Positions 43,576-52,373 of a stretch of DNA of 64,000 nucleotides are shown piece after piece; position 1 is the stretch's first letter; the number at the start of each line of letters is the position of its first letter. Under the pieces are notes generated by a model. That model was not told the origin of the DNA and made no database searches. It was given only the letters and a program-made list of their open reading frames with translations. The translations under genes were made by a program, and so were the position numbers. This DNA comes from DATIUV01 sp049322755 (GTDB lineage: Bacteria; Pseudomonadota; Gammaproteobacteria; Burkholderiales; UBA6910). Where the stretch lies: NCBI GenBank assembly GCA_049322755.1, contig JBMOQX010000031.1:38131-102130 (forward strand), read 5' to 3'.

Positions 43576-43899
43576 TTACTTGATTGCAGTCAGCGCGTAG
43601 CCCTGATCCTTGACCTCCTGATAGCTCACCGAAACCTGTTGGCCCTCCTTGAGCGCAAAGGCCTTGCTCTTCAGCCCGGCGGGTATCGTGAACGTGAAGG
43701 TTTCGCCCGGCTTCGCAGAGGGAATCTTCCCGCATCCGCCCTCCACGCACTCGAGCAGCAGCGCGGAACTTTTCTCATCGATCCAAACGACCTTGCCCGT
43801 GGCCTCTTCGGCGAATACCGCGGCCGGCCAAACCCAGAGGATCGCGAAACCCGCTGCCACCAAGGTACCGCGGACCCCGATTTTGCTTCCCTCTTGCAT
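43576..43899 (-). CDS. Small exported protein of unknown function
   Basis: A 107-residue protein with an N-terminal export signal (GTLVAAGFAILWVWPAAVFA) and a beta-rich mature part GKVVWIDEKSSALLLEC to DQGYALTAIK. It resembles small DUF1344-like periplasmic proteins and has one Cys pair (CVEGGC). AGAGGAGG before ATG 43899 fixes the start. It precedes the ABC binding-protein gene by 51 bases and may share its promoter. Confidence 0.6.
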   Translation of the reverse strand: MQEGSKIGVRGTLVAAGFAILWVWPAAVFAEEATGKVVWIDEKSSALLLECVEGGCGKIPSAKPGETFTFTIPAGLKSKAFALKEGQQVSVSYQEVKDQGYALTAIK

Positions 43900-44503
43900 G
43901 GTGCACCTCCTCTCCCGATGGCACATCCTGAATTAGGCGGATCACAACCCGGTTCACCCCTTCCGGCGGATCCGCAACGAGAGCGCGGACGGGGGTCGGT
44001 GGGCGGCCGGGCGCAACGTTCACGGTCCGGCGGTCCAGGATTCCGATTGGCTAAGGCGTTGAAAATGCGCCGGCCGCGTGACGACGGGCGTTTCGGGGAG
44101 CAGCTGGTGACAGGAGCACCCGGGGCACGACACAACTGTCATGCAGTGCGCCTCGGACCCTGGCAACGGAAGACAACGCGAGAACAGAGTGCATGTCCCT
44201 CTCCTGGGGCAGACCCGCGTTACTTATTTTGGTGTTGTTGTTATTTCGATATTCGTTGAAACATAGGAAATGCCGTTTCCCGTGTCAAGTGTTTTGTTCG
44301 TTGCGCACCGCATCATCGCCGAGGTTCACGCAACAGATCGGCACCATCCCGTCGCGGCTTCGGCTATCCGGCGCCTGCCGACGTGGTCAAGCGGACCCCG
44401 GCGGCATATATACTTGTCCCGCGTGCCATGGCGTCGCGGAATTCTCTGCCGGCCAGCGCGAGCTGTGATCAGCAGTAACTAAGTGACAGGATGATCAATT
44501 CTC
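43900..44503. promoter_or_regulatory. Large divergent control region
   Basis: About 600 bases, AT-richer than its surroundings, between the ABC operon (leftward) and the methyl-transfer genes (rightward). It contains two dyads: ATTTC-N10-GAAAC at 44243-44262, with the same geometry as the arsR copy 2 operator at 57852, and GGAAA-N5-TTTCC at 44266-44280. No gene is visible. Both promoters should lie here. Confidence 0.35.
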
Positions 44504-45499
44504 ATGGATGATCTTCTTAGCAGGCTGCTCCGGAAAAAAGACGTGCTCATCGCCGACGGCGCCATGGGCACCAACCTGTTCGAGCTGGGGCTCGCCAACG
44601 GCGCTTCGGGCGAGCTGTGGAACGCCGAGCGGCCCGAGCGGGTGCGCAGTGTGTACCGGGGCTTCGTCGACGCCGGCTCCGACATCATCCTGACGAACAC
44701 CTTCGGCGCCAACCGCTTCCGGTTCAATCTGCACAAGCTGGGCGGGCGGGTGACGGAACTCAACCTGGCCGCCGCGCGGCTCGCGCGCGAGGTCGCCGAC
44801 GCCGCCGGGCGGCCGGTGGTGGTGGCGGGATCGATGGGCCCCACGGGGGAGGTGCTGGAACCCCTCGGCACCCGTACCAAGGCGGAAGCCGAGGAAGCGT
44901 TCTTCGAGCAGGCGGTGGCATTGAAACAAGGCGGAGCCGACGTGGCGTGGATCGAAACCATGTTCGCCGACGAGGAACTCGATGCCGCGGTGGCGGCGGT
45001 GACCCGCGCCGGCCTGCCCTACGTCGCCACCATGACCTTCGACACCGGCGGCCGCACGATGATGGGCGTCAAGCCCGAGGACGCGATGCGCCGGACGCAC
45101 ACGCTGCCCGCGCGCCCGATCGCGTTCGGCGCCAACTGCGGCGTCGGCCCGGCGCAGCTGATGGACTCGGTGCTGGGTCTGGTCAAGGGCTCGGAACCGG
45201 GCGACGTGATCGTGGCCAAGAGCAACTGCGGCCTGCCGGAGCTGGGGCCGGACATGCGGGTGCAGTACAACGGCACGCCGCAGATCATGGCCAGCTATGC
45301 GCGGCTCGCGCGGGACGCCGGCGCCCGCATCATCGGCGGCTGCTGCGGCACCACGGCGGCCCACGTACGCGCCATGGTGGCCGCGCTGGCATCGGCGCCC
45401 AAGGGTCCGCCCCCCGAGTACGCCGAGATCGAAGCCCTGCTGGGTCCGGTCAAGGTCACCACCCAGGCATCCCCGCGTCTCAAGCGCGTTCGGCCCTGA
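44504..45499 (+). CDS. Homocysteine S-methyltransferase-family protein
   Basis: A 331-residue barrel like the N-terminal module of MetH and BHMT. Zinc-binding Cys occur in FGANCGVGPAQ and IGGCCGTTAAHV; LIADGAMGTNLFELG and ILTNTFGANRFR are family motifs. It moves a methyl group to homocysteine or another thiol from a corrinoid, betaine or S-methyl donor. Directly before GYD and MetF-like genes, and with corrinoid sets nearby, it may link the methyl pathway to methionine. It could also be another corrinoid-linked MT1. Confidence 0.85.
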   Translation: MDDLLSRLLRKKDVLIADGAMGTNLFELGLANGASGELWNAERPERVRSVYRGFVDAGSDIILTNTFGANRFRFNLHKLGGRVTELNLAAARLAREVADAAGRPVVVAGSMGPTGEVLEPLGTRTKAEAEEAFFEQAVALKQGGADVAWIETMFADEELDAAVAAVTRAGLPYVATMTFDTGGRTMMGVKPEDAMRRTHTLPARPIAFGANCGVGPAQLMDSVLGLVKGSEPGDVIVAKSNCGLPELGPDMRVQYNGTPQIMASYARLARDAGARIIGGCCGTTAAHVRAMVAALASAPKGPPPEYAEIEALLGPVKVTTQASPRLKRVRP

Positions 45500-45676
45500 C
45501 CCCGCCGGCGAGCGGCATCGGCGCCGCGGCCCGGTCCCGCGTATCGCACGGGGGGTATGCGTTTTCGCGGGTGATTTTTCCGGCGTTTTCTCTTTTCCCG
45601 ATTTCCGGTCCGGCGCAAGATGGCCGCTGGCGAGCGCGCCGGTTGGTGCGCGCCATCCACAGCGAAGGAGGACGCA

Positions 45677-46066
45677 ATGGCGTACTACATGATGCGGGGC
45701 AAGTTCTCCCAGCACGCGATGGGCGCGCTGGTGCAGCGGCCCGAGGACCGCATGCTCACCACCACCAAGCTGCTCAAGGGTGTGGGCGGCCGGTTGCACT
45801 ATTACTTTTTCTGTTTCGGCGAATACGACTTCGTCCTGCTGTTCGAACTGCCCGACAACGTCAGCGCCGCCGCGCTGGCCATGACCATGAGCGCGTCGGG
45901 CTCGGTCAACAGCATCGACACCACCGTGCTCATGACCATGGAGGAAGCCATCTCCGCCATGCGCATCGCCGGCGATGCCAGCGGCGTCTACCAGCCGCCG
46001 GGCCGCGGCCTGGAGGCGCGCTCCGGTAGCGGCAAGGCCGGCGAAAAGTCCAAAGCCAGGCGCTGA
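45677..46066 (+). CDS. GYD-domain protein
   Basis: A 129-residue protein matching the GYD family by GGRLHYYFFCFGEYDFVLLFELPDN, with the GEYD motif in place of GxYD. The family is a small ferredoxin-like fold of unknown role. GAAGGAGG precedes the ATG. It lies between the homocysteine methyltransferase-like and MetF-like genes on one strand. The Lys/Ser-rich tail is unstructured. Confidence 0.75.
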   Translation: MAYYMMRGKFSQHAMGALVQRPEDRMLTTTKLLKGVGGRLHYYFFCFGEYDFVLLFELPDNVSAAALAMTMSASGSVNSIDTTVLMTMEEAISAMRIAGDASGVYQPPGRGLEARSGSGKAGEKSKARR

Positions 46067-46191
46067 CCCCGGCGCAGGCATCCCTTCCACGGGGAGCCCG
46101 TATTCCGGCAACGCATGGCTTTTCCCCGATAGGATCAGGGACTTGCGTGCTAGCATGACAAACGGATAAGGCAGTCGCGAAAGGAACGAGC

Positions 46192-47124
46192 ATGGGAGCG
46201 CAGACGGCAGCAAGGGAGCAACCCGCGACCCTGCGGGAGCAGATCGTCGAGTTCATGACCGGCTTCACGATCGAGACCACGCCGGGGTCGGCGGCGAAGA
46301 TCGCGGATTTCCGCGAGCCGCTGCGCCCGGGTACCACCGTCTACGTCACCTTTCTCCCCGGCTCCGATTTCGCCGACACGGTGACCGTGTCCAAGCGCCT
46401 GCGTGCGGAGGGGATGATACCGGTGCCGCACATCGCCGCGCGCAGCATCCCCAGCAAGACGTTCCTGGAAGAGAACCTCAAGCGCCTGGTCAACGAGGCC
46501 GGCGTCGATCACGTACTGTGCATCGGCGGCGCGGTGACCACACCGGTGGGCGAGTTCGCCGACACCATGCAGCTGCTGGCCACCGGGCTGCTGGACCGCC
46601 ACGGCATCCGCACCATCGGCGTCGCCGGACATCCCGAGGGCAGCCCCGACATCGGCGACGAGGGCGTGCGCCAGGCGCTTAAGTGGAAGAACGACTTCGC
46701 CGAGCGCACCGGCGCGCGCGTGTACGTCACCACCCAGTTCTGCTTCGACGCCGCGCCCATCATCGCCTGGGACCGGCGCATCCAGGCCGAGGGCAACCGG
46801 CTGCCGATCCATATCGGCATTCCGGGCCTCGCCACCATCAAGACCCTGCTGGCCCATGCCAAGGCCTGCGGCATCGGTCCTTCCATGCGCTTCCTGTCGC
46901 GTTACGCGCTGGACGTCGCCAAGCTGATGACCGTGTCGGCGCCGGACAAGCTGCTGGTCGACCTCGCCCGCTACCGCGCCAACGACCCGAAGTGCGGGAT
47001 CGACACCGCCCATGTCTACCCGCTGGGCGGCCTGAAGAAATCCGCGGACTGGTCGTACGCCGTCGTCGACGGCCGCTTCGAGGTTTCGCGCGACGCCCAC
47101 GGCTTCGCAGTCCTGCCGGGGTAA
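46192..47124 (+). CDS. metF: Methylenetetrahydrofolate reductase-family protein
   Basis: A 310-residue MetF-type flavoprotein barrel: PGTTVYVTFLPGSDFADTV, PVPHIAARSI, VLCIGGAVTTPVG, IGVAGHPEGSPD and TQFCFDA line up with the MetF core. In methyl-oxidising pathways the enzyme runs in reverse, oxidising methyl-THF to methylene-THF. The N-terminus is shorter than usual around the NADH-site Glu region, so the electron partner is uncertain. AAAGGAACG precedes the ATG. Confidence 0.85.
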   Translation: MGAQTAAREQPATLREQIVEFMTGFTIETTPGSAAKIADFREPLRPGTTVYVTFLPGSDFADTVTVSKRLRAEGMIPVPHIAARSIPSKTFLEENLKRLVNEAGVDHVLCIGGAVTTPVGEFADTMQLLATGLLDRHGIRTIGVAGHPEGSPDIGDEGVRQALKWKNDFAERTGARVYVTTQFCFDAAPIIAWDRRIQAEGNRLPIHIGIPGLATIKTLLAHAKACGIGPSMRFLSRYALDVAKLMTVSAPDKLLVDLARYRANDPKCGIDTAHVYPLGGLKKSADWSYAVVDGRFEVSRDAHGFAVLPG

Positions 47125-47166
47125 CCGCGCCGGACCCGCGCCGCGACGTGAATCGCCGCGGCGCGC

Positions 47167-47193
47167 TTGACACATCCTTTCGACACCTCTAAA
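47167..47193 (+). promoter_or_regulatory. Possible promoter of the aio operon
   Basis: TTGACA at 47167 and TCTAAA at 47188, 15 bases apart, lie about 70 bases upstream of aioB. The spacing is short for sigma-70. No sigma-54 motif, which is common for aio operons, was seen. Confidence 0.25.
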
Positions 47194-47263
47194 AACGTTG
47201 CGAGGCGTACGCGCCGGCGCGCGCGTGCCATCAACCCGTCATCCTGACCTCACGGACCCGCCC

Positions 47264-47797
47264 ATGAGCGACGAAGACCACAGCGACCCCCCGTATTCGC
47301 TTTCCATGACCCGCCGCGACTTCCTGGCGCTCGGCTGCACCGCCGCCGCCGGCGCGGCCGTGTCACCATGGCTGCCGGGCACGGCCGTGGCCGCAGCACC
47401 CGCGCGCGGCACCGCGTATCCGGTCGTCGAGGTGGCACGGCTCGACGCGCTGAAGGACGGCGAGCCGGTGGCGTTCACCTATCCGGACGCCTCCTCGCCC
47501 GCGGTGCTGCTCAGGCTGCCGGCGCCGGCCCAGGGCGGCGTGGGCCCCGACGCCCGCGTGGTGGCGTTCTCGACGCTGTGCACCCACAAGGGTTGCCCGG
47601 TGGCGTATCGGCCGGAACGACAATTGATGATCTGCCCCTGCCACTGGAGCAGCTTCGATCCCGCCAAGGGCGGCCAGATGGTGATCGGACAGGCGAGCCA
47701 GGCGCTGCCCCAGATCGAGCTCCGGGTCGAAGGCAACGCGGTGAAGGCGGTGGGCATCCGCGGCCTCGTCTACGGCCGCCACACCAACATCCTCTGA
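47264..47797 (+). CDS. aioB: Arsenite oxidase small (Rieske) subunit AioB
   Basis: A 177-residue periplasmic Rieske protein with a Tat signal (TRRDFLALGCTAAAG) that would carry the folded AioAB complex across the membrane. Cluster ligands: Cys106-Thr-His108 and Cys124-Pro-Cys-His127; Cys111 and Cys126 can form the usual Rieske disulfide. It takes electrons from AioA and gives them to cytochrome c or azurin. It lies 25 bases before aioA. Confidence 0.95.
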   Translation: MSDEDHSDPPYSLSMTRRDFLALGCTAAAGAAVSPWLPGTAVAAAPARGTAYPVVEVARLDALKDGEPVAFTYPDASSPAVLLRLPAPAQGGVGPDARVVAFSTLCTHKGCPVAYRPERQLMICPCHWSSFDPAKGGQMVIGQASQALPQIELRVEGNAVKAVGIRGLVYGRHTNIL

Positions 47798-47822
47798 CGG
47801 GCTGCCGGCCGACCACCGCGGC

Positions 47823-50312
47823 ATGGAACACGCTCCCCTTCCCCCGCCGAACGCGCAGCGCTACGGCACGGTGTGCCAGTTCTGCATCGTCGGCTGCGGC
47901 TACCGCGTCTACAAGTGGCCGGTGGGCCGCGATGGCGGGCCGGCGCCGGCGGACAATGCGCTGAAGATCGACTTCCGCCAGCCGCAGCCCGCTCTGGGCA
48001 CGTGGATTTCGCCCAACATGCACAGCATCGTCACCGACCGCGACGGCACGCGCCACAACGTCGTCATCATTCCCGACCCGGCCTGCCAGGTGAACGACGG
48101 CATGGCCTCGGTGCGCGGCGGCGGCCTGGCGCAGACGCTGTACGCGCCCGACCGCCCGACCAAGGCCCGTCTCACCGCGCCGCTGCTGGACGAGGGCGCG
48201 GGCCACCAGCCGATCGGCTGGGACCAGGCCACCGACATCGGCGCGCGGGTGGTGAAGGCGGTGATCGACCGCTGGGGCGCCGACGCGGTGGGCATGAAGT
48301 TCTTCGACCACGGCGGCGGGGGCGGCGGCTTCGAAAACAACTGGGCCGTGGGGCGCTTCTTCTTCTCCGGGGTCGGCACCCGCACCGCGTCGATCCACAA
48401 CCGGCCCGCGTACAACAGCGAGGTGCACGCGGCCGGAGACGCCGGCGTCGCCGCCCTCACCAACGCCTACGTCGACGCCCAGCTCGCCGACACGATCCTG
48501 GTGGTGGGCGCCAACCCCTATGAGGCCCAGACCAACTACTACCTCGCCCACATGGTGCCCAACCTGCAGGGCGCCACGCTGGACCTGAAGCGCGCCACTT
48601 TCGGCACGGAGCCCGTGGAAGCCGGCCGCATCATCATCGTCGATCCCCGCCGCACCATGACGGTGGCCACCGCCGAAGCGGCGGCCGGCAAGGACCGCGT
48701 CCTGCACCTGCGCATCGAGCCCGGCGGCGACATCGCGCTGCTCAACGGCATCGCCCGCGTCGTCCTGGAGCGGCGCTGGCACGATGTCGCGTATCTGCGC
48801 GAGCGTGCCGAGTGGCAGACGTTCGAGGCCTACCAGCGCTCGGCGCTGGGCGTCGACCGGCCGCTGGATGAATACCTCGCGGACGCCGCCCGCATCGCCG
48901 GCGTGCCGGCGGCCCGGATCGTCCAGGCAGCCGAGTGGATCGCCGCGCCCAAGGCCGGCGGCGCGCGCCGGCGCGCGCTGCTGCACTACGAGAAAGGCCT
49001 GATCTGGGGACTCAAGAACTACGAGAACATCGGCTCCATCGTCGGCCTGGCACTGTTGACCGGCAACATCGGCAAACCCGGCACCGGCTGCTCGCGCCTG
49101 GGCGGCCACCAGGAAGCCTACGTGCGTCCACCCTATCCGGGCGGCCGGCCCGCGCTCAACGTCGACGAGGCCGTGCGCCGCGGCGAAGTGAAGTGCTACT
49201 GGGTCGGCGGCTGCAATCCGGTGCTGACCACGCTGCGCGCGGAGGCGCTGGAAGCGGCCCTCGCCGAGCGCGGCGCGCCGGTGCGCGAAGCGCTGAAGGC
49301 GACCCGCGGCCGCCCGGCGGGCGAGCGCATCGCCGCCGTCGTCGAGGCGCTCAAGGCCGGCGGCATGTTCCTCATCACCCAGGACATCTACCTCACCGCC
49401 ACCGCGCGCCACGCGCACCTGGTGCTGCCCGCGGCCCAGTGGAGCGAGATGAACCTCACCTCGATCAACGGCGAGCGCCGCCTGCGCCTGTACGAAAAAT
49501 TCATGGATCCCCCGGGCGAGGCGATTCCCGACTGGGCCATCCTGGCGCGCTACGCGCGGCGGCTGCGGCGCCTTTACCTCGACGACAACAACACACTCAT
49601 GGCGAACCGCTTCCTCGATTACGAGTGGCGCACCGACGAGGACGTGTTCATCCACGCACGCTACCAGTTCAAGGGCGACGGCACCGACCCCATCGAGGGC
49701 TACGCCGGCGTCACCTACGACCTGCTGCGCCGCCTGGGAACCAACGGCATCCAGACCCCGGTGCGCTTCGTCAACGGCGTGCCCACCGGCACCGTGCGGG
49801 TCCACGAAGACGCCCGCTTCGGCACGGCGAGCGGCAAGGCGCGCTTCGTGAGCGCGTCGCGCCCCTGGCCGGGCTACGCCGCCGCCGTGGAGCGCCAGCG
49901 GAGCCGCTACCGCTTCTGGGTCAACAACGGCCGCTCCAACCACATCTGGCAGACGCTCTACCATCACCAGCACATCGGCTTCTACCAGGACCGCATTCCC
50001 ATGCCTTACCTGGAGATGCATCCGCACGACGCGCGGGAGCTGGGCATCGGCCCCGGCGACCTCGTCGAGCTCACCAACGATGTCGGGACAGTGCGGGCGA
50101 TGGCGTACCCGTCCGATGCGGTCAAGCGCGGGCACACGTTCATGCTGTTCGGCCAGCCGCGCGGCGCTGCCGGCGACCTGGTATCCGATCACGTCGATCC
50201 GGCCACCACGATTCCGTACTACAAGGGCGCCTGGGCCGACATCCGCCGCATCGGCCCGCAGCCGGAGATCGTGAAGACCGTCTCCTTCCTGCCCACCAAC
50301 GTGGCGCAATGA
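47823..50312 (+). CDS. aioA: Arsenite oxidase large (molybdopterin) subunit AioA
   Basis: An 829-residue DMSO-reductase-superfamily enzyme oxidising arsenite to arsenate. The N-terminal Cys18-x2-Cys21-x3-Cys25 (VCQFCIVGCGYRVYKW) is the diagnostic [3Fe-4S] motif of AioA. HGGGGGGFENNWAVGRFF, RTASIHNRPAYNSEVHA and the C-terminal GQPRGAAGDLVSDHVDP are also characteristic. It has no signal of its own and should be exported with AioB. Its stop overlaps the next gene's ATG (ATGA). Confidence 0.97.
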   Translation: MEHAPLPPPNAQRYGTVCQFCIVGCGYRVYKWPVGRDGGPAPADNALKIDFRQPQPALGTWISPNMHSIVTDRDGTRHNVVIIPDPACQVNDGMASVRGGGLAQTLYAPDRPTKARLTAPLLDEGAGHQPIGWDQATDIGARVVKAVIDRWGADAVGMKFFDHGGGGGGFENNWAVGRFFFSGVGTRTASIHNRPAYNSEVHAAGDAGVAALTNAYVDAQLADTILVVGANPYEAQTNYYLAHMVPNLQGATLDLKRATFGTEPVEAGRIIIVDPRRTMTVATAEAAAGKDRVLHLRIEPGGDIALLNGIARVVLERRWHDVAYLRERAEWQTFEAYQRSALGVDRPLDEYLADAARIAGVPAARIVQAAEWIAAPKAGGARRRALLHYEKGLIWGLKNYENIGSIVGLALLTGNIGKPGTGCSRLGGHQEAYVRPPYPGGRPALNVDEAVRRGEVKCYWVGGCNPVLTTLRAEALEAALAERGAPVREALKATRGRPAGERIAAVVEALKAGGMFLITQDIYLTATARHAHLVLPAAQWSEMNLTSINGERRLRLYEKFMDPPGEAIPDWAILARYARRLRRLYLDDNNTLMANRFLDYEWRTDEDVFIHARYQFKGDGTDPIEGYAGVTYDLLRRLGTNGIQTPVRFVNGVPTGTVRVHEDARFGTASGKARFVSASRPWPGYAAAVERQRSRYRFWVNNGRSNHIWQTLYHHQHIGFYQDRIPMPYLEMHPHDARELGIGPGDLVELTNDVGTVRAMAYPSDAVKRGHTFMLFGQPRGAAGDLVSDHVDPATTIPYYKGAWADIRRIGPQPEIVKTVSFLPTNVAQ

Positions 50313-51286
50313 TCGCGTCCCGATCAATGCGGCGCGCAACCCTGGCCGCCGTGCTGGCGCTGGCCGCGGCCGCCGCGCTGGCCGCTCCGCCGCTGCCCGA
50401 AGGCAGCCTCGCCGGCGCCGACCTGCGCGGCGCGAACCTCGCCGGCGCGAAGCTCGCCGGCAAGGTGTTGACCGGCGCCAACCTGGTGGGCGCCGATCTC
50501 ACCGGCGCCCACCTGCAGGGGGCGGATCTGCGCGAAGCCTACCTGCGCGACGTGCGCGCCGCCGGCGCCGACTTCACCGGCGCGCGCCTCGGCGGCGCCG
50601 ACCTCACGCGTGCCGACCTGAACGGCGCCGTCCTCCGCCAGGCCGACCTGTCGCGCACGCGGCTGGACAACGCCCGCGCCGGGAACGCGCAGCTGCAGGG
50701 CGCGTTCATTGCCGGCGCATCGCTGAAGAAAGCCAAGCTGGCCGGCGCCAACCTGGACGGCGCGGCGCTGGCCGGCGCGGACCTGTCGCAAAGCGTGCTG
50801 CGCGGCGCGAGCCTCAAGCGCGCCGACCTGGGGGCCGCGGGCCAGGGCCATCCGGGTCCGACGCCCGCGCGGCTTGCCGGCGCCGACCTTACCGGCGCCA
50901 ACCTTACCGGCGCCAACCTGACGAGCGCGCATCTGCGCGAGGCGATCCTGGAGTCGGCCAGCCTCAAAAGCGCGCAGCTGGGCCACGCCGACCTGTCCTG
51001 GGCCCGCGCGCGCGGGGCGGACTTCACCGGCGCGGGGCTGGGCTGGGTCCGGGCCTACGCCGCCGACCTGCGCCAAGCGCGCTTCCAGGGGGCGGACCTG
51101 GCGCTGGCGCAGCTGGAAGGCGCCAACCTGGCCGGCGCGGACTTCGGCGGCGCGGCGCTGCTGGGCACCAATCTGAACCAGGCGCGCCTCGCCGGCGCGA
51201 CCGTCAAGGACGCGAAAATTCGCAACGTGCTGGTGAACGGCGCCCAGGGCGCGCCGCCGGCCTTGCTGCAAGGGGGGAAGCGTTGA
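50309..51286 (+). CDS. Exported pentapeptide-repeat protein
   Basis: A 325-residue protein with a signal peptide (MRRATLAAVLALAAAAALA) and about 50 pentapeptides of the A(D/N)LxGA type (GADLRGANLAGAKLAG and onward), interrupted once near 180 by a Gly/Pro stretch. This builds a right-handed quadrilateral beta-helix in the periplasm. Its ATG overlaps the aioA stop and its stop overlaps the channel gene's TTG, so it is translationally part of the aio operon. Its role there is unknown. Confidence 0.88.
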   Translation: MIASRSMRRATLAAVLALAAAAALAAPPLPEGSLAGADLRGANLAGAKLAGKVLTGANLVGADLTGAHLQGADLREAYLRDVRAAGADFTGARLGGADLTRADLNGAVLRQADLSRTRLDNARAGNAQLQGAFIAGASLKKAKLAGANLDGAALAGADLSQSVLRGASLKRADLGAAGQGHPGPTPARLAGADLTGANLTGANLTSAHLREAILESASLKSAQLGHADLSWARARGADFTGAGLGWVRAYAADLRQARFQGADLALAQLEGANLAGADFGGAALLGTNLNQARLAGATVKDAKIRNVLVNGAQGAPPALLQGGKR

Positions 51287-52149
51287 GCGAAAAACCCGAC
51301 AACCCGGCGCCGGCGCTGCCGCTGCCCCGGTTCTGGCCGGCGGTGACGGGCGAGTTCTTCGGCACCTTCGTCCTGGTGTTCTTCGGCGTCGGCGCGGTGA
51401 ACGCGGCGGTGGCCACCGGCGCCCAGGTCGGCCTGTGGCAGGTGGCGGTGGTGTGGGCGCTGGGCGTGGGCCTGGCGATCTACTCGGTCGCCTCGCTGTC
51501 GGGCGCCCACATCAACCCCGCCATCACCGTCGTCGCCGCGGTCTACGACCGTTTCCCGCTGCGCCGCGTCGTGCCCTACTGGGTGGCCCAGATGGCGGGC
51601 GCGGCGGTGGCCTCGCTGGTGCTCTACCTCATGTTTTCCGAGGCGATCCTGGAGTTCGAGCGGCGCCACGGGCTGCTCCGCGGCGGTCCCGGCAGCGAGC
51701 TCTCGGCCATGGTGTTCGGCGAGTACTTCCCCAACCCGGCGATTTTCGGCACCGCCGAGGACGCCTGGCGCATCGTCAGCCTGCACTCCGCGTTCATCGC
51801 CGAGATGGTGGGCACCGCCATGCTGGCGTTCCTGGTGGCGGCGCTCACCCACGAGCACAACCCGTCCCGCCCGCCGACGGCCGCCGCCGCGCTGCTGATC
51901 GGCCTCGGGGTGGCCGCCATCATCTCGGTGGTGGCGCCGCTCACCCAGGCGGGCCTCAATCCGGCCCGCGACTTCGGCCCGCGGCTGGTATCGTATTTCC
52001 TCGGCTGGGGCGAGATCGCCATTCCGGGGCCCCGCGGCGGCTGGTTCGCGGTCTACATCGTCGCACCGGTGCTGGGCGCGCTGATCGGCGGCGGCATTTA
52101 CCGCCTGATCGCGCGCTGGTTCCGGGCGCATCCGCCGGTGGAGCGTTAA
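51283..52149 (+). CDS. Aquaglyceroporin (MIP family), likely arsenite channel
   Basis: A 288-residue channel with six helices and two NPA boxes, GAHINPAIT (78-80) and GLNPARDFGPR (226-228). Asp after the second NPAR is the glycerol-facilitator signature and gives a pore wide enough for arsenious acid. Its position in the aio operon suggests As(OH)3 conduction. An insertion before helix 4 (about 118-160) is longer than in E. coli GlpF. TTG start overlaps the previous stop and has AAGGGGGGAAG upstream. Confidence 0.9.
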   Translation: MSEKPDNPAPALPLPRFWPAVTGEFFGTFVLVFFGVGAVNAAVATGAQVGLWQVAVVWALGVGLAIYSVASLSGAHINPAITVVAAVYDRFPLRRVVPYWVAQMAGAAVASLVLYLMFSEAILEFERRHGLLRGGPGSELSAMVFGEYFPNPAIFGTAEDAWRIVSLHSAFIAEMVGTAMLAFLVAALTHEHNPSRPPTAAAALLIGLGVAAIISVVAPLTQAGLNPARDFGPRLVSYFLGWGEIAIPGPRGGWFAVYIVAPVLGALIGGGIYRLIARWFRAHPPVER

Positions 52150-52150
52150 C

Positions 52151-52176
52151 CCGCGGGACACCCATGCGTCCCGCGG
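52151..52176. terminator. Hairpin after the aio operon
   Basis: A perfect inverted repeat CCGCGGGAC-N8-GTCCCGCGG begins 2 bases after the channel stop. No T-run follows, so it is either a factor-dependent end or a 3' stabilising hairpin. Confidence 0.4.
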
Positions 52177-52239
52177 TCCCGCCGCATGCGCATCGCGCAT
52201 GGCCGCGGGCGAGACAGCGGGCCGGTGCCGCACCATAAT

Positions 52240-52264
52240 TTGATGGATATAAAAATAACGACGA
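52240..52264. promoter_or_regulatory. ArsR-box-like element upstream of the second molybdoenzyme
   Basis: GATATAAAAATAACGACGA at 52246-52264 matches AATATAAAAATAACAACGA beside arsR copy 1 at 17 of 19 positions. Both occur in AT-rich islands within GC-rich DNA. This suggests arsenic-responsive control of the gene at 52374. Confidence 0.45.
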
Positions 52265-52373
52265 AGGAGTCCGACCGCCCCGGCGGCAGCCGCCCGCAGG
52301 CCGCCGCGCGACGGTGCGGCGCTCCTTCCCGACAAACCATGGTCTTCAACACCAGCCACGGGAGCCACCCGCC

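Noticed and set aside
47511..50339. 942-codon open frame antisense to aioA
   Set aside because: A GC-driven shadow; the plus strand encodes an unmistakable arsenite oxidase.
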